Of a DNA stretch of 64,000 bases, positions 8,789 through 17,144 are shown in pieces (position 1 is the first letter of the stretch; each line of letters begins with the position of its first letter). This DNA comes from Bryobacterales bacterium. Lineage in GTDB: Bacteria; Acidobacteriota; Terriglobia; Bryobacterales; Bryobacteraceae. The position numbers and the translations under genes were made by a program. The notes under the pieces were generated by a model. The model ran no database searches and was not told where the DNA came from. It saw only the letters and a program-made list of their open reading frames with translations. The stretch covers positions 1 to 64,000 of the forward strand of contig JADZBH010000017.1 in assembly GCA_020852175.1 (NCBI GenBank), read 5' to 3'.

Positions 8789-9079
8789 ATGCCCCACACA
8801 CCTCTTACTCCCGCCCCGATTTTGATAGGTTCCGAAGGCGAACTGGTTTTTCTTCGTGTCGAAGTGGAACCCCGCCTTCTCGAACGGCTTTTGGAAGCAA
8901 TCGCCTCGCTCTCCTTTCCCATCAACCCGGACATTTATCATCAACACATGCCCGCCACGGTGGCGGTCGAGTTCCCGGCCTACGAAGACCGCATCCCCGA
9001 GGTGCGCCGCGGTCTCCGCTCGGGCGGCCTTGGGAACGCCACGCTTCAGGTGCGCTCCGCTCTCGCCAAGGTGTCCTGA
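8789..9079 (+). CDS. Small hypothetical protein
   Basis: 96-residue soluble protein with no recognised domain. It has alternating hydrophobic and charged residues (GELVFLRVEVEPRLLERLLEAIASL) and a middle segment INPDIYHQHMPATVAVEFPAYEDR, suggesting an alpha/beta fold. A GTG at 8777 is an alternative start; the ATG at 8789 has only a weak AAAGG in front. The intergenic regions on both sides (8606-8788 and 9080-9261) hold no other gene that can be seen. Confidence 0.55.
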   Translation: MPHTPLTPAPILIGSEGELVFLRVEVEPRLLERLLEAIASLSFPINPDIYHQHMPATVAVEFPAYEDRIPEVRRGLRSGGLGNATLQVRSALAKVS

Positions 9080-9261
9080 TCGCCTCCGCCAGGGACACAG
9101 GCGCTCCTGCGTGGCATAGCGAGTAGGAAATTTTTCGTACTTCCTGAGAACCTTTTCGCGGTTCGCACGTTTTATGTTGCAGGGGCCGGCCAAACGCCGG
9201 CGGGGCAGGGTGAATACAGCATCGGGAACCCTCGGGTTCCGCGAGAACGAGGACCTGATCC

Positions 9262-10515
9262 ATGCCAAGCGTGAGACTCGCTGCCCTGCTGGCGGCTTTG
9301 GGAACCGTGTCTTTTCTACCCGCTCAGGAGGCCCAGGCGCCTGCCGCGTCTCAACCGGCCGCAGCCGCGGTCACGCCCACCACTCCATCCGCGGTCACAC
9401 CCACCGCAAGCTTTGAGTTACGCATGGTGTACGCCGCCCGCTTCCGCACCGCCGGGCGTCTGGCCGAAGCTGAAGCGCTCTATACCGAGTTGGTACGGGA
9501 AAGCGAATCGTTTCATCCCAACGATGCCCGCCGTCCCAGAGCGCTGAACAATCTCGCCTCGGTTCACCACACCGCCGGACGTCTGGACCAGGCAGAAAAG
9601 CTCTACCTGGAAGCACTGCCGATGTTTGTCAGGCTGACCGGCGAGGACTCCTCCGACACCAGCGCCTGCCTGAACAACCTTGGCGAGGTGCACAGGCTCC
9701 GAGGTGACCTGGCCGGAGCCGCAAGCTATTTCCAACGGGCGTTGGAGTCGCGCGAATCGCGTTTGAAACGCACCGCCGAAGATCTCTCCTCCACGCTGAA
9801 CAGCCTGGGCGCCACACAGATCGACCGTGGCGAAATCAACGCCGCCGCGCAGAGTATCGAGCGCGCGCGGGCCTTGCAAGAGACCTACGGGCAGCCGGAC
9901 ACGCTGGCGCTGTCCACCTCACTGAATAACCTCGCCGAGGCGTACCGTCAGACCGGACGCCTGGAAGAGGCGGAAGCTCTACTTCGCCGCGCGCTCAAGA
10001 TTCGCGAAACCGAGCTTGGACCCGGCCATCCCGAAACCGCGTCCGTTCTAAACAACCTCGCCGTGCTGCTGCGCGGTCGCGGCAGCCGTGCCGAGGCGGT
10101 AGAACTGCTGTCGCGCGCCGCCTCCATCTGGTATTTGTCCTTCCCGGAGGGCCACCCGCTGGCGCTTCCCACGCTGATCAACTACGGCGAGGTCCTGGCC
10201 GAATCGGGTATGAATCTGCGTGCGGAGACCGTACTGCGGAGCGCGCTGGACATGTCCGTCCGATACGACAATCACAGGCAGGAATACGCCGCGCGGATCA
10301 AGAACGATCTCGGCGCGCTGAGCCTGTCCCAGGGTAAGGCCCGGGCCGCCGAACTCTGGTACACAGAGGCCGCCGATGCCGCGCGCGACAGTCACGCCGC
10401 GAACCCCGCCAACCTTCGCGCGGCTGAGAAAGGAATTGTCGAAGCCGTGACGCGCCAAGGCCGGCCGGAAGAGGCCAGGACGCTGGCCGAGCGTTTCGGG
10501 ATGGCGCTGCATTAA
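9262..10515 (+). CDS. Exported TPR-repeat protein
   Basis: 417 residues with a signal peptide ending near FLPAQEAQA, an Ala/Pro/Thr-rich linker, and then at least six tetratricopeptide units of the kinesin-light-chain type (LNNLASVHHTAGRLDQAE, LNNLGEVHRLRGDLAGA, LNNLAEAYRQTGRLEEAE and similar). TPR arrays bind other proteins; the partner is not known. Its TAA stop (10513-10515) lies exactly at the left edge of the decayed IS1380-type element. The original end may therefore have been a TAG in the same place. Whether any C-terminal residues were lost cannot be told. Confidence 0.8.
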   Translation: MPSVRLAALLAALGTVSFLPAQEAQAPAASQPAAAAVTPTTPSAVTPTASFELRMVYAARFRTAGRLAEAEALYTELVRESESFHPNDARRPRALNNLASVHHTAGRLDQAEKLYLEALPMFVRLTGEDSSDTSACLNNLGEVHRLRGDLAGAASYFQRALESRESRLKRTAEDLSSTLNSLGATQIDRGEINAAAQSIERARALQETYGQPDTLALSTSLNNLAEAYRQTGRLEEAEALLRRALKIRETELGPGHPETASVLNNLAVLLRGRGSRAEAVELLSRAASIWYLSFPEGHPLALPTLINYGEVLAESGMNLRAETVLRSALDMSVRYDNHRQEYAARIKNDLGALSLSQGKARAAELWYTEAADAARDSHAANPANLRAAEKGIVEAVTRQGRPEEARTLAERFGMALH

Positions 10516-11739
10516 CCCGGATATTTCACCGTCCCTATAGCAAAAGGTCTACTCATGCAGATGCTGGCGCAGCGTATTTACGGTCTGGCGCTGGGCTACG
10601 AAGACTTCAACGATCACGATCAGCTGCGACACGATCCGCTGATAGGCCTGCTGGCGGGCAAGCGCGAACCGGAAACGGCATTGGTCAGCAAGAGCGCGCT
10701 GTGCCGGTTGGAGCGCACGGCGCGGAATGCCACACCTGCCTAGCGCTATAAGAAGATCCGCTACAACAGCGAAGCGATCGACTCTCTGCTGGTAGACCTG
10801 TTTCTGGAATCGCACGCCGCCGCGCCCACGCGGATCATTGTCGATCTGGACGCCACCGACACACCGCTGCATGGCCGCCAGGAAGGCCGCTTTTTCCACG
10901 GCTATTACGACCACTACTGCTACCTGCCGCTGTACATTTTCTGCGGCGATCATCTGTTGTGCGTGCGGCTGTGCGAAGCCAACCAGGACGCCAGCGCGGG
11001 AAGCCTGGAGGAGATCCGGCGCATCGTCTCACAGATCCGCCAGCGCTGGCCCGGGGTGCGCTGCTCCTGCGGGCCGATTCCGGCTTCTGCCGGGAAGAGT
11101 TGATGCGCTGGTGCGAGGACAACCAGGTGGACTGCCTGTCCGGCCAGGCGCGTAACGAGCGGTTGCGCGCGCTCAGCGGCAAAGCGATGCGCAAAGCCGC
11201 GGCCGAGAGCGGGCGCACGGGCAAGGCGGCGCGGATGTTCACCGAGTTCGCCTACCGCACGCGCACGAGGGGGTCGCGGGCCCGGCGCGCGGTAGCCAAG
11301 GCTGAGCGGATCGAGGGCAAGGAGAATCCGCGTATGGAAAACCGCATCAAGGAGCAGCTGAGCCTGTTTGCCGGAAGGATGAGCGCCGAAACCATGCGCG
11401 CCAACCAACTCAGGCTGTACCTGTCGGCGGTGGCCTATGTGCTGATTGAAGCCATGCGGCGGCTGGCGCTGGCTGGCACGGGGATGGCGCGCGCTCAGGT
11501 ACAGACCATCCGGCTGCGCCTGCTGAAAATCGGTGCGGCAAGCAACTCCACGATTCCGAATTCTGACCGAATCGGATCACCATGTCTGAAATCGCTTCCC
11601 GCACCCCGCTCGCACCCTCCGCGGCCTTCCGGCAGCCTCACAAACTCCCGCGCCGGCTCTCCTCAGCCCCTACTGGCCTCTCCTTTCGGCCTCCCACCCG
11701 TCCTTCGGCCTGCCGCCGACGCTTGGTGAAATATCCGGG
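10516..11739 (+). mobile_element. Decayed IS1380-family insertion sequence with intact inverted repeats
   Basis: The ends match as a perfect inverted repeat: 10513-10530 (taacccggatatttcacc) and 11725-11742 (its reverse complement). The element proper is taken as CCCGG...CCGGG, flanked by TTAA on the left and TTAG on the right, a possible imperfect 4-base target duplication. Inside is a transposase reading frame broken in several places. At about 1.2 kb it is shorter than usual IS1380 members (about 1.6-2 kb): only 24 bases separate the left repeat from the middle of the transposase gene. It cannot move by itself. Confidence 0.85.
10555..11541 (+). pseudogene. IS1380-family transposase remnant
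   Basis: Pieces of a DDE transposase in order: LAQRIYGLALGYEDFNDHDQLR; an in-frame TAG stop at 10741; IIVDLDATDTPLHG with the first catalytic Asp; CVRLCEANQDASAGSLEEI; then a change to another frame near 11050; LLRADSGFCREELMRW with the second catalytic Asp; and ENRIKEQLSLFAGRMS to LRLLKIGA. Relative to family members, the N-terminal part (roughly 90 residues) is missing, as is a stretch of about 25 codons before ENRIKEQ. There are thus at least four independent lesions, so the gene is long dead. Confidence 0.85.
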
Positions 11740-12471
11740 TTAGGGTACGTTCGCGCAGATCGCTTGCGCGCCAATCCTTCCAGTGTCGAATGGGACGCCT
11801 GCGCTACTTGAGTTGTGCCAAGCGCAGTCCCACCCGCCCGTGCCAACGGGGGTCGTGCGGAACAGGTTTACAAGCCGAGCCCCACCCGTGCAGCCACCAC
11901 CCAGGACCTTTTTTCCCGCCGTGCAGAAGGCCGTGAATGAGAAAGTTGAGTTCGGCCCCATAGTGATGGGAACGGAGTTAAGCAAGGGAACAATCTCGTA
12001 TCCCGATATCCCCGGCACGCCCTGTGGTCCTTGCGGTCCCGGGAGTCCCATTGGGCCTGCCGGCCCCTGTGGCCCTTGTGGCCCTTGTGGCCCCTGCGTT
12101 CCGCCGGTTCCCAAAGCCACGTCCGCCTGGGCGCCAAAGAGCTTTCCAAGCAGGGTGTCGTTGCGCCTCACCTCGAGCAAATAGGTGCCCGGCTCCTGTA
12201 CGCCTGAGACCAGCAGCACGATCCGCGTTGACGTCCACAGGTTGACGGTCTGGGTGATTCCGTTCAGGTGGACCGTTCCCCTGACGAGTCCAAAGTTGAC
12301 GCCGTTGATGGTCATCGTGTCGGGCGCTCCTGACGGCAGATAGGTGGCTGTTGCGCTCTGAATGGTCAGGGGGATAGCCGGCTGGGCCTCCGCTCCCGGA
12401 GCAAACCCGGCGGCGAATAGAAAGCACAGAACTCCCGGAAGCCGCCTGGTCTCGTCGATCGTTGACGACAT
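11740..12471 (-). CDS. Exported collagen-like protein with IPT/TIG-like domain
   Basis: 243 residues. It has a signal peptide ([20 protein letters not shown]) and an IPT/TIG-like module ([20 protein letters not shown], typical of these folds). A collagen-like stretch of 11 Gly-X-Y triplets ([19 protein letters not shown]) lies near residues 120-155, followed by a C-terminal globular domain with four or five Cys. Such proteins form trimeric stalks at the cell surface or in tail fibres; its partner is unknown. The start at 12471 is favoured by AGGAGA 6 bases upstream. Its TAA stop overlaps the right end of the IS1380 element. Confidence 0.75.
   Translation of the reverse strand: MSSTIDETRRLPGVLCFLFAAGFAPGAEAQPAIPLTIQSATATYLPSGAPDTMTINGVNFGLVRGTVHLNGITQTVNLWTSTRIVLLVSGVQEPGTYLLEVRRNDTLLGKLFGAQADVALGTGGTQGPQGPQGPQGPAGPMGLPGPQGPQGVPGISGYEIVPLLNSVPITMGPNSTFSFTAFCTAGKKVLGGGCTGGARLVNLFRTTPVGTGGWDCAWHNSSSAGVPFDTGRIGAQAICANVP
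12062..12097 (-). repeat. 9-bp tandem repeat inside the collagen-like gene
   Basis: Four consecutive 9-base units of the type ggccc(c/t)tgt encode the GPQ triplets of the collagen-like stretch. The units are nearly identical at the DNA level, so the copy number may change by slippage. Confidence 0.75.
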
Positions 12472-12647
12472 TTTGTTTCTCCTCTCGGCTTTTGGATTAC
12501 GGGCGGGCTCGCGCCTGATGCGCGTTGTCCATCCCGGACGTCTCTTCGACGTCACAAGACCATGCGTGGAGCCGCCCGAAAACGGACACCCGGTCCTGTG
12601 CTGCTGGTACTATTCAGCTTGCGGGTTCCGCTTGCTAGAATCGGGCC

Positions 12648-13250
12648 GTGGGAATCGGTCTCGACTCCGGGGCGGTCACGGCGCTTCTCCAGCGCTGGAA
12701 CCAGGACGAGCCCGAGGCGCTGGGAAAACTGCTGCCGCTGGTCTATGACGAGCTCCGCGCCATCGCCCGCTCCTACATGTGCCACGAACGGCAGGGGCAC
12801 ACGCTGGGCGCCACGGGCCTGGTCCACGAAGCCTTTCTGCGGCTGGCCGGTCGAGCACCTGAAACGTGGCAGAATCGAAAGCACTTCTACGGCATCGCCG
12901 CGCGACTCATGCGCCAGGTGCTGGTCGACTACGCGCGTTACCACGCCGCCAGAAAACGTGATGCCGGACTCGCCGCTCCGGACCTGCCGCCACTTGCGGC
13001 CGGGCAAAGCGGGCTGAATGCCGACTACCTCCTTCTGGATCGGTGCCTCAGTCAGCTCGAACGCACCAACGAGAGAAGGGCTGAGATTGTGGAGCTGCGC
13101 GACTTCGGCGGGCTCACGGACAACGAGATCGCGGAAGCGAAGGATCTCTCGCCCAGCATGGTCAAGAAGGAACTGACCATAGCTAAAGTCTGGCTTTTCC
13201 AACAGGCACAAGGAGAAGGCTGTGGACCCCGGATGCAGCCGGAAGGCTGA
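12648..13250 (+). CDS. ECF-type RNA polymerase sigma factor
   Basis: 200-residue sigma-70 factor of the ECF class. Region 2 contains LVYDELRAIARSYM and the later HFYGIAARLMRQVLVDYAR, and region 4 the helix-turn-helix LRDFGGLTDNEIAEAKDLSPSMVKKEL. Factors of this kind (the TIGR02999 type) are common in Acidobacteriota and Planctomycetota beside Ser/Thr kinases. The GTG at 12648 is the first start before region 2. The kinase gene overlaps its last 29 bases, so the two are translationally coupled and the kinase probably controls the sigma factor or shares its signal. Confidence 0.88.
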   Translation: MGIGLDSGAVTALLQRWNQDEPEALGKLLPLVYDELRAIARSYMCHERQGHTLGATGLVHEAFLRLAGRAPETWQNRKHFYGIAARLMRQVLVDYARYHAARKRDAGLAAPDLPPLAAGQSGLNADYLLLDRCLSQLERTNERRAEIVELRDFGGLTDNEIAEAKDLSPSMVKKELTIAKVWLFQQAQGEGCGPRMQPEG

Positions 13251-15642
13251 AGAGTTCTTCGCGCGGTTGCTGGACCTTGACGAGGTCGAGCGCCCCGAGG
13301 CCCTGGCGCGGCTTTGTGTCGACGATCCAGCCGCCGCTGCGGAGGTCCAGGAAATGCTCCATCGATTGCCTGCCGCGGAGTCCTTCTTTGCTCAGTTTTT
13401 GCCGGAAAGCGATGAACCCCACTTACGTTTCGACGGGCGGCGAGCGGGCGCCTATCGATTGACGGGCGAACTGGGACGTGGAGGGATGGGCGTTGTCTAT
13501 AGGGCCGAGCGGGATGATGGCCAATTCGTGCGCCAGGTGGCCGTGAAGTTCGTCAGCGTGCTCGCCGCGGGCGGCGAAGCCTGGCTGCGGTTCGGGCGGG
13601 AGAAGCGCATTCTCGCCGGTCTGCTTCACCCCAATATCGCGCAACTGCTGGACGCGGGAGTGAGCGATGAGGGTACTCCCTATATTGTGATGGAGTTGGT
13701 GGAGGGTGTGCCCATCGATGTGTACTGCCGGGAGCGCCAACTGAACGCCGCCTCCTGCATCCGCCTCTTTCTACAGATCGCCGGAGCCGTAGACTTCATT
13801 CACCGCAATCTGATTGTCCATCGCGACATCAAGCCCGCCAACATCCTCGTGACAGCCGAAGGAGTGCCCAAACTCTTGGACTTTGGTATCTCGCGGGTGC
13901 TGCCGGCGGCCGGTGAGGGAAGAGATGCCACCGCTCCAGAGTGGCGCGTGATGACGCTCAACTACTCCAGCCCCGAGCAGTTGCGGGGCGACCCGATCTC
14001 GACCGCCACCGACATCTACTCGTTAGGGCTGCTGTTGTACGAACTCCTGGCAGGACGTCCGGCGTACTCGCTCACCGGATCCTCGACTGTGGACCTGTTG
14101 CGGCAGGTGCTTGAAAACGATCCATCTCCACCCGGCGCCGCAGCCGACGTGGACCAGGTCGTCATGAAGGCAATTCACAAGTCGCCTGCCGATCGTTACG
14201 CCTCGGCCCGCGACCTGGCATCGGACCTCGATAACTACCTGGCTGGGCGGCCGGTGGCGGCCGTCCGGCCGACAAACCTCTACCGCCTGGGAAAGTGGGC
14301 GCGCCGCCACCGTGTCCCCGTCTTACTCGGTACGCTGGTGGTCTTGTTACTGCTGGCCGCGGGAGCCGCCGTGATCCGGGAAACATACGTCGCGCGCCGG
14401 GAGCGAGCGGTCGCAGAGCGCCGGTTCAACGACGTGCGCAAACTGGCCAACTCGATCCTATTCGAGTTTCACGACCCGATTTCCAGACTCTCAGGAGCGA
14501 CTGAGGTTCGCCGGCTGATGGTCGCGCGGTCGATCGAGCACCTCGATTCCCTCGCCAGGGATGGCTCCAGTGATTCGGTCCTGCAATTGGAACTGGCATC
14601 CGCTTATGCGCGTTTGGGCGATATCCAGGGCAATCCGAACCGTGCCAATCTCGGCGATGCGAAAGGTGCGCTCGCCTCGTACAACAAGGCGCGAGCGATC
14701 CTGGAAGCGGTACTGCGCGCCACGCCGCATCTTCGGGCGGCGGAGTTGCAACTGGGCCAACTGCTCATCTTGATCGGCGCTCAACTCGTGCATGTCGGCG
14801 AGCTTGCCGCCTCCTTGGAGATGAAACGAAAGGCTCTAGCCTATTGGGAGCGTCTTGCGGCAGGTGCGCCGGAGGCCGAACAGTTCCGCCGTGGTCTTGC
14901 CGCCGCATACTCCGAGATGGCAACGGCCACTGCCGATGACCTGCGAGTAGAAGAAAGACTGGAATTCGGGAACCGGGCGAGGGAGGTCTACCAGAGGTTG
15001 CTGGCAGACCGTCCCGCAGACCCGGAGCGGATGCGCGACCTTGCGCGGGTCCACAAGTACCTGAGCGGGATGTACCAGAATGATGCCGGCCGTATGATCG
15101 AGAACGCTCAAGCCGCGGTCGAACTGGATAGGCGCCGGACAGAGTCCGCGCCACTGGACTCCACGGCTCGGATGGAATACGCCCAAAGCTTGAGCATGGC
15201 GGCCACGGGATGGGATAAGAAGGGGGACCTTCCGAAAGCCATCTCCTTCGCGGAGCGGAGCGTCGAGATCCGAACCAATCTTTGGGAAGCCGATTCGAAG
15301 GACCACCGTGTTCGCGAAAGGCTGGCCTATGCGCTTGCTCTTCTCGGTCAGTTTCGATCGCGTCAAGGGGATTCGCGCACTGCGCTCAAGTGTTTGGGCG
15401 CGGCCATCGCGCACACCGAAGCCCTGACCAAAGAAACCGGTTTCTACATGGCATGGCACAACCTGGCGTGGGCTAGCATGGAGCGGGCCGAACTTTACCG
15501 GAGGCTTGCTTCAGGAAACGTTTGCGCCGAGTACCGGCGGGCCGAGGATGCCTACCGGCGGTTACGTAGCTACCGGAAAGAGTACTACATGAAGAAGCTA
15601 TCCGAGGTTCAACTGAAACTGGCAGTATGCGCGGGCAATTGA
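13222..15642 (+). CDS. Membrane-anchored Ser/Thr protein kinase with TPR-like extracytoplasmic part
   Basis: 806 residues. After a leading helical domain comes a Hanks-type kinase: glycine loop LGRGGMG near 84-90, VAVKF Lys near 109, catalytic HRDIKPAN near 200-207, DFG near 220, and the activation-loop segment LNYSSPEQL. One transmembrane helix (VLLGTLVVLLLLAAGAAV) lies near 366-384. The C-terminal 400 residues are helical repeats of TPR type (LELASAYARLGDIQGN, RDLARVHKYLSGMYQ). The GTG start at 13222 has AGGAG in front and overlaps the sigma-factor gene. The kinase phosphorylates proteins in the cytoplasm while the repeat part probably senses a signal outside. Confidence 0.9.
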   Translation: MDPGCSRKAEEFFARLLDLDEVERPEALARLCVDDPAAAAEVQEMLHRLPAAESFFAQFLPESDEPHLRFDGRRAGAYRLTGELGRGGMGVVYRAERDDGQFVRQVAVKFVSVLAAGGEAWLRFGREKRILAGLLHPNIAQLLDAGVSDEGTPYIVMELVEGVPIDVYCRERQLNAASCIRLFLQIAGAVDFIHRNLIVHRDIKPANILVTAEGVPKLLDFGISRVLPAAGEGRDATAPEWRVMTLNYSSPEQLRGDPISTATDIYSLGLLLYELLAGRPAYSLTGSSTVDLLRQVLENDPSPPGAAADVDQVVMKAIHKSPADRYASARDLASDLDNYLAGRPVAAVRPTNLYRLGKWARRHRVPVLLGTLVVLLLLAAGAAVIRETYVARRERAVAERRFNDVRKLANSILFEFHDPISRLSGATEVRRLMVARSIEHLDSLARDGSSDSVLQLELASAYARLGDIQGNPNRANLGDAKGALASYNKARAILEAVLRATPHLRAAELQLGQLLILIGAQLVHVGELAASLEMKRKALAYWERLAAGAPEAEQFRRGLAAAYSEMATATADDLRVEERLEFGNRAREVYQRLLADRPADPERMRDLARVHKYLSGMYQNDAGRMIENAQAAVELDRRRTESAPLDSTARMEYAQSLSMAATGWDKKGDLPKAISFAERSVEIRTNLWEADSKDHRVRERLAYALALLGQFRSRQGDSRTALKCLGAAIAHTEALTKETGFYMAWHNLAWASMERAELYRRLASGNVCAEYRRAEDAYRRLRSYRKEYYMKKLSEVQLKLAVCAGN

Positions 15643-15968
15643 GGACTCGGTAAGGCTCGGACCACGATCGTCACGTTTGTTCCGGTGCTCAGTGACGCCG
15701 GCGCCGGCTGTGGGCGGTTTGGACCACATGGGCGCGGCTACTACGAGTCAACCTGAGGACACGGAAAAACACCTTCCGCCAGAAGGTAGCCGTAATCTGA
15801 TTGGATCGCAGTGAATCGCGAATCGACCGCCGGAGATGTTGCCCGTTCAACGCGATGGCATGATCGAGAATCCAGCACTAAGGGGCTAGCGTGCGATTCC
15901 AAGCCGGAACGTCTGGCAGTGATCGGCTCCGGCAGCAGGGCTCGCCAGGATGTGAGCAAAGGGATCCG
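15643..15968. other. Intergenic region without recognised gene
   Basis: 326 bases between the kinase and the end of the convergent PLP-enzyme gene. The only structure seen is the 12-base self-complementary GC block at 15697-15708. It lacks a T run, so it is at best a weak terminator. No RNA gene was recognised. Confidence 0.5.
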
Positions 15969-17144
15969 CTAGAGCGCCTGCTCCAGGTCGTCGATGATGT
16001 CCTCCGGCGCCTCGATGCCCACCGAAAGGCGGATGAGACCGTCGCCAATGCCGAGGCGGTGGCGCTGCTTGGGGGCGAGGTCGCGGTGAGAGCTCATGGC
16101 CGGGTACAGGGCGAGCGTGTGGACATCGCCCAGGGTAGTGGCGCGCACAACCAGTTTCAGGCGGTCCATGAAGGCGAAGACCCTCTCGCGGGTGGCGTCC
16201 TTCAGGTCAAAGCTCACCATGGCGCCATGGGGTTTGCCTGCGAGCAGGCGGGCAATTGTCTCCGCGTCGGCGTGTTTGGGGTCGGCCGGATAGTAAACAC
16301 GTTCGACAGCCGGGTGCGCGGCGAGCCACTGAGCCGCCTTGCAGGCGTTGGCGCACTGGCGCTCCATGCGCAAAGGGAAGGTCTTCACTCCCCTCATCGA
16401 AAGATACGATTCGAACGGTCCCAGGCCAGGACCGGAAGTCTTGCCGATGGCGCGGAGCATGGGCAGATGCTCCTCGTCGGAAACGACGATGCCGCCGAGC
16501 ACATCGCCGTGCCCGGCCAGAAACTTGGTCAGGCTGTGCACCACGAGATGCGCACCCAGGGCCAGCGGCTGCATGAGCATTGGCGTGGCGAACGTGGAAT
16601 CGACAATCAGCGCGGCGCCGGCCTGGCGCGCCAGCGTCGCGATGCGGTCGATGGGGCCCACGCGCAGCAGCGGATTCGAGAGGGATTCCATGAGTACGCA
16701 GCCGGGCTTGTGCTCGGCCATGGCGGAGGCGACGGCCTCTTCATCGCAGATGTCCACATAGTTGACATCCACGCCCATGGGTTCGAAAAGACTGTTCAAC
16801 AGGCGCATGGTGGCGCCGTAAATGGCGCTGGCGGCCAGCACGGAGCGGCGCCGGTCGGCGAGGGCCGCCTGAAGGGCCACCTGCAAGGCCGACATCCCGG
16901 ACGATGTGGCCAGCGCGCCCGCGCCATCCTCCAGCGCATTCACCTGCTCTTCGAGCGCGTGCGTGGTCGGCGTATCGTAGCGCGAGTAGCAGTATCCATC
17001 GAGTTCCCCGCCGAAGACCTTGTCGAGATCGGCCATTTCGGCGTAGGAGAAGCTGGAGGCCGTGAAGATGGGTACGGTGGAGGGAACGGCGGCGGGCAGT
17101 TTCTTGCGGTCGCCCACGTGTACGGCTTTGGTGTGGATGTTCAT
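15969..17144 (-). CDS. Cys/Met-metabolism PLP-dependent enzyme (cystathionine gamma-synthase/lyase type)
   Basis: 391-residue fold-type I PLP enzyme of the trans-sulfuration family. The PLP lysine is K207 in HSLTKFLAGHGD, the pyridine-ring Asp is D182 in VDSTFATP, and YSRYDTPTTHALEEQ near 53-67 is the phosphate-binding segment from the neighbouring subunit. It could be cystathionine gamma-synthase, gamma-lyase or methionine gamma-lyase; sequence alone does not decide. Its ATG overlaps the end of cysS by 4 bases (ATGA), so the two form an operon, which suggests a role in cysteine supply. Confidence 0.88.
   Translation of the reverse strand: MNIHTKAVHVGDRKKLPAAVPSTVPIFTASSFSYAEMADLDKVFGGELDGYCYSRYDTPTTHALEEQVNALEDGAGALATSSGMSALQVALQAALADRRRSVLAASAIYGATMRLLNSLFEPMGVDVNYVDICDEEAVASAMAEHKPGCVLMESLSNPLLRVGPIDRIATLARQAGAALIVDSTFATPMLMQPLALGAHLVVHSLTKFLAGHGDVLGGIVVSDEEHLPMLRAIGKTSGPGLGPFESYLSMRGVKTFPLRMERQCANACKAAQWLAAHPAVERVYYPADPKHADAETIARLLAGKPHGAMVSFDLKDATRERVFAFMDRLKLVVRATTLGDVHTLALYPAMSSHRDLAPKQRHRLGIGDGLIRLSVGIEAPEDIIDDLEQAL

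Noticed and set aside
15643..15968. Possible tRNA or small RNA in the gap after the kinase
   Set aside because: No cloverleaf, T-loop GGTTCGAAT pattern or terminator could be found.
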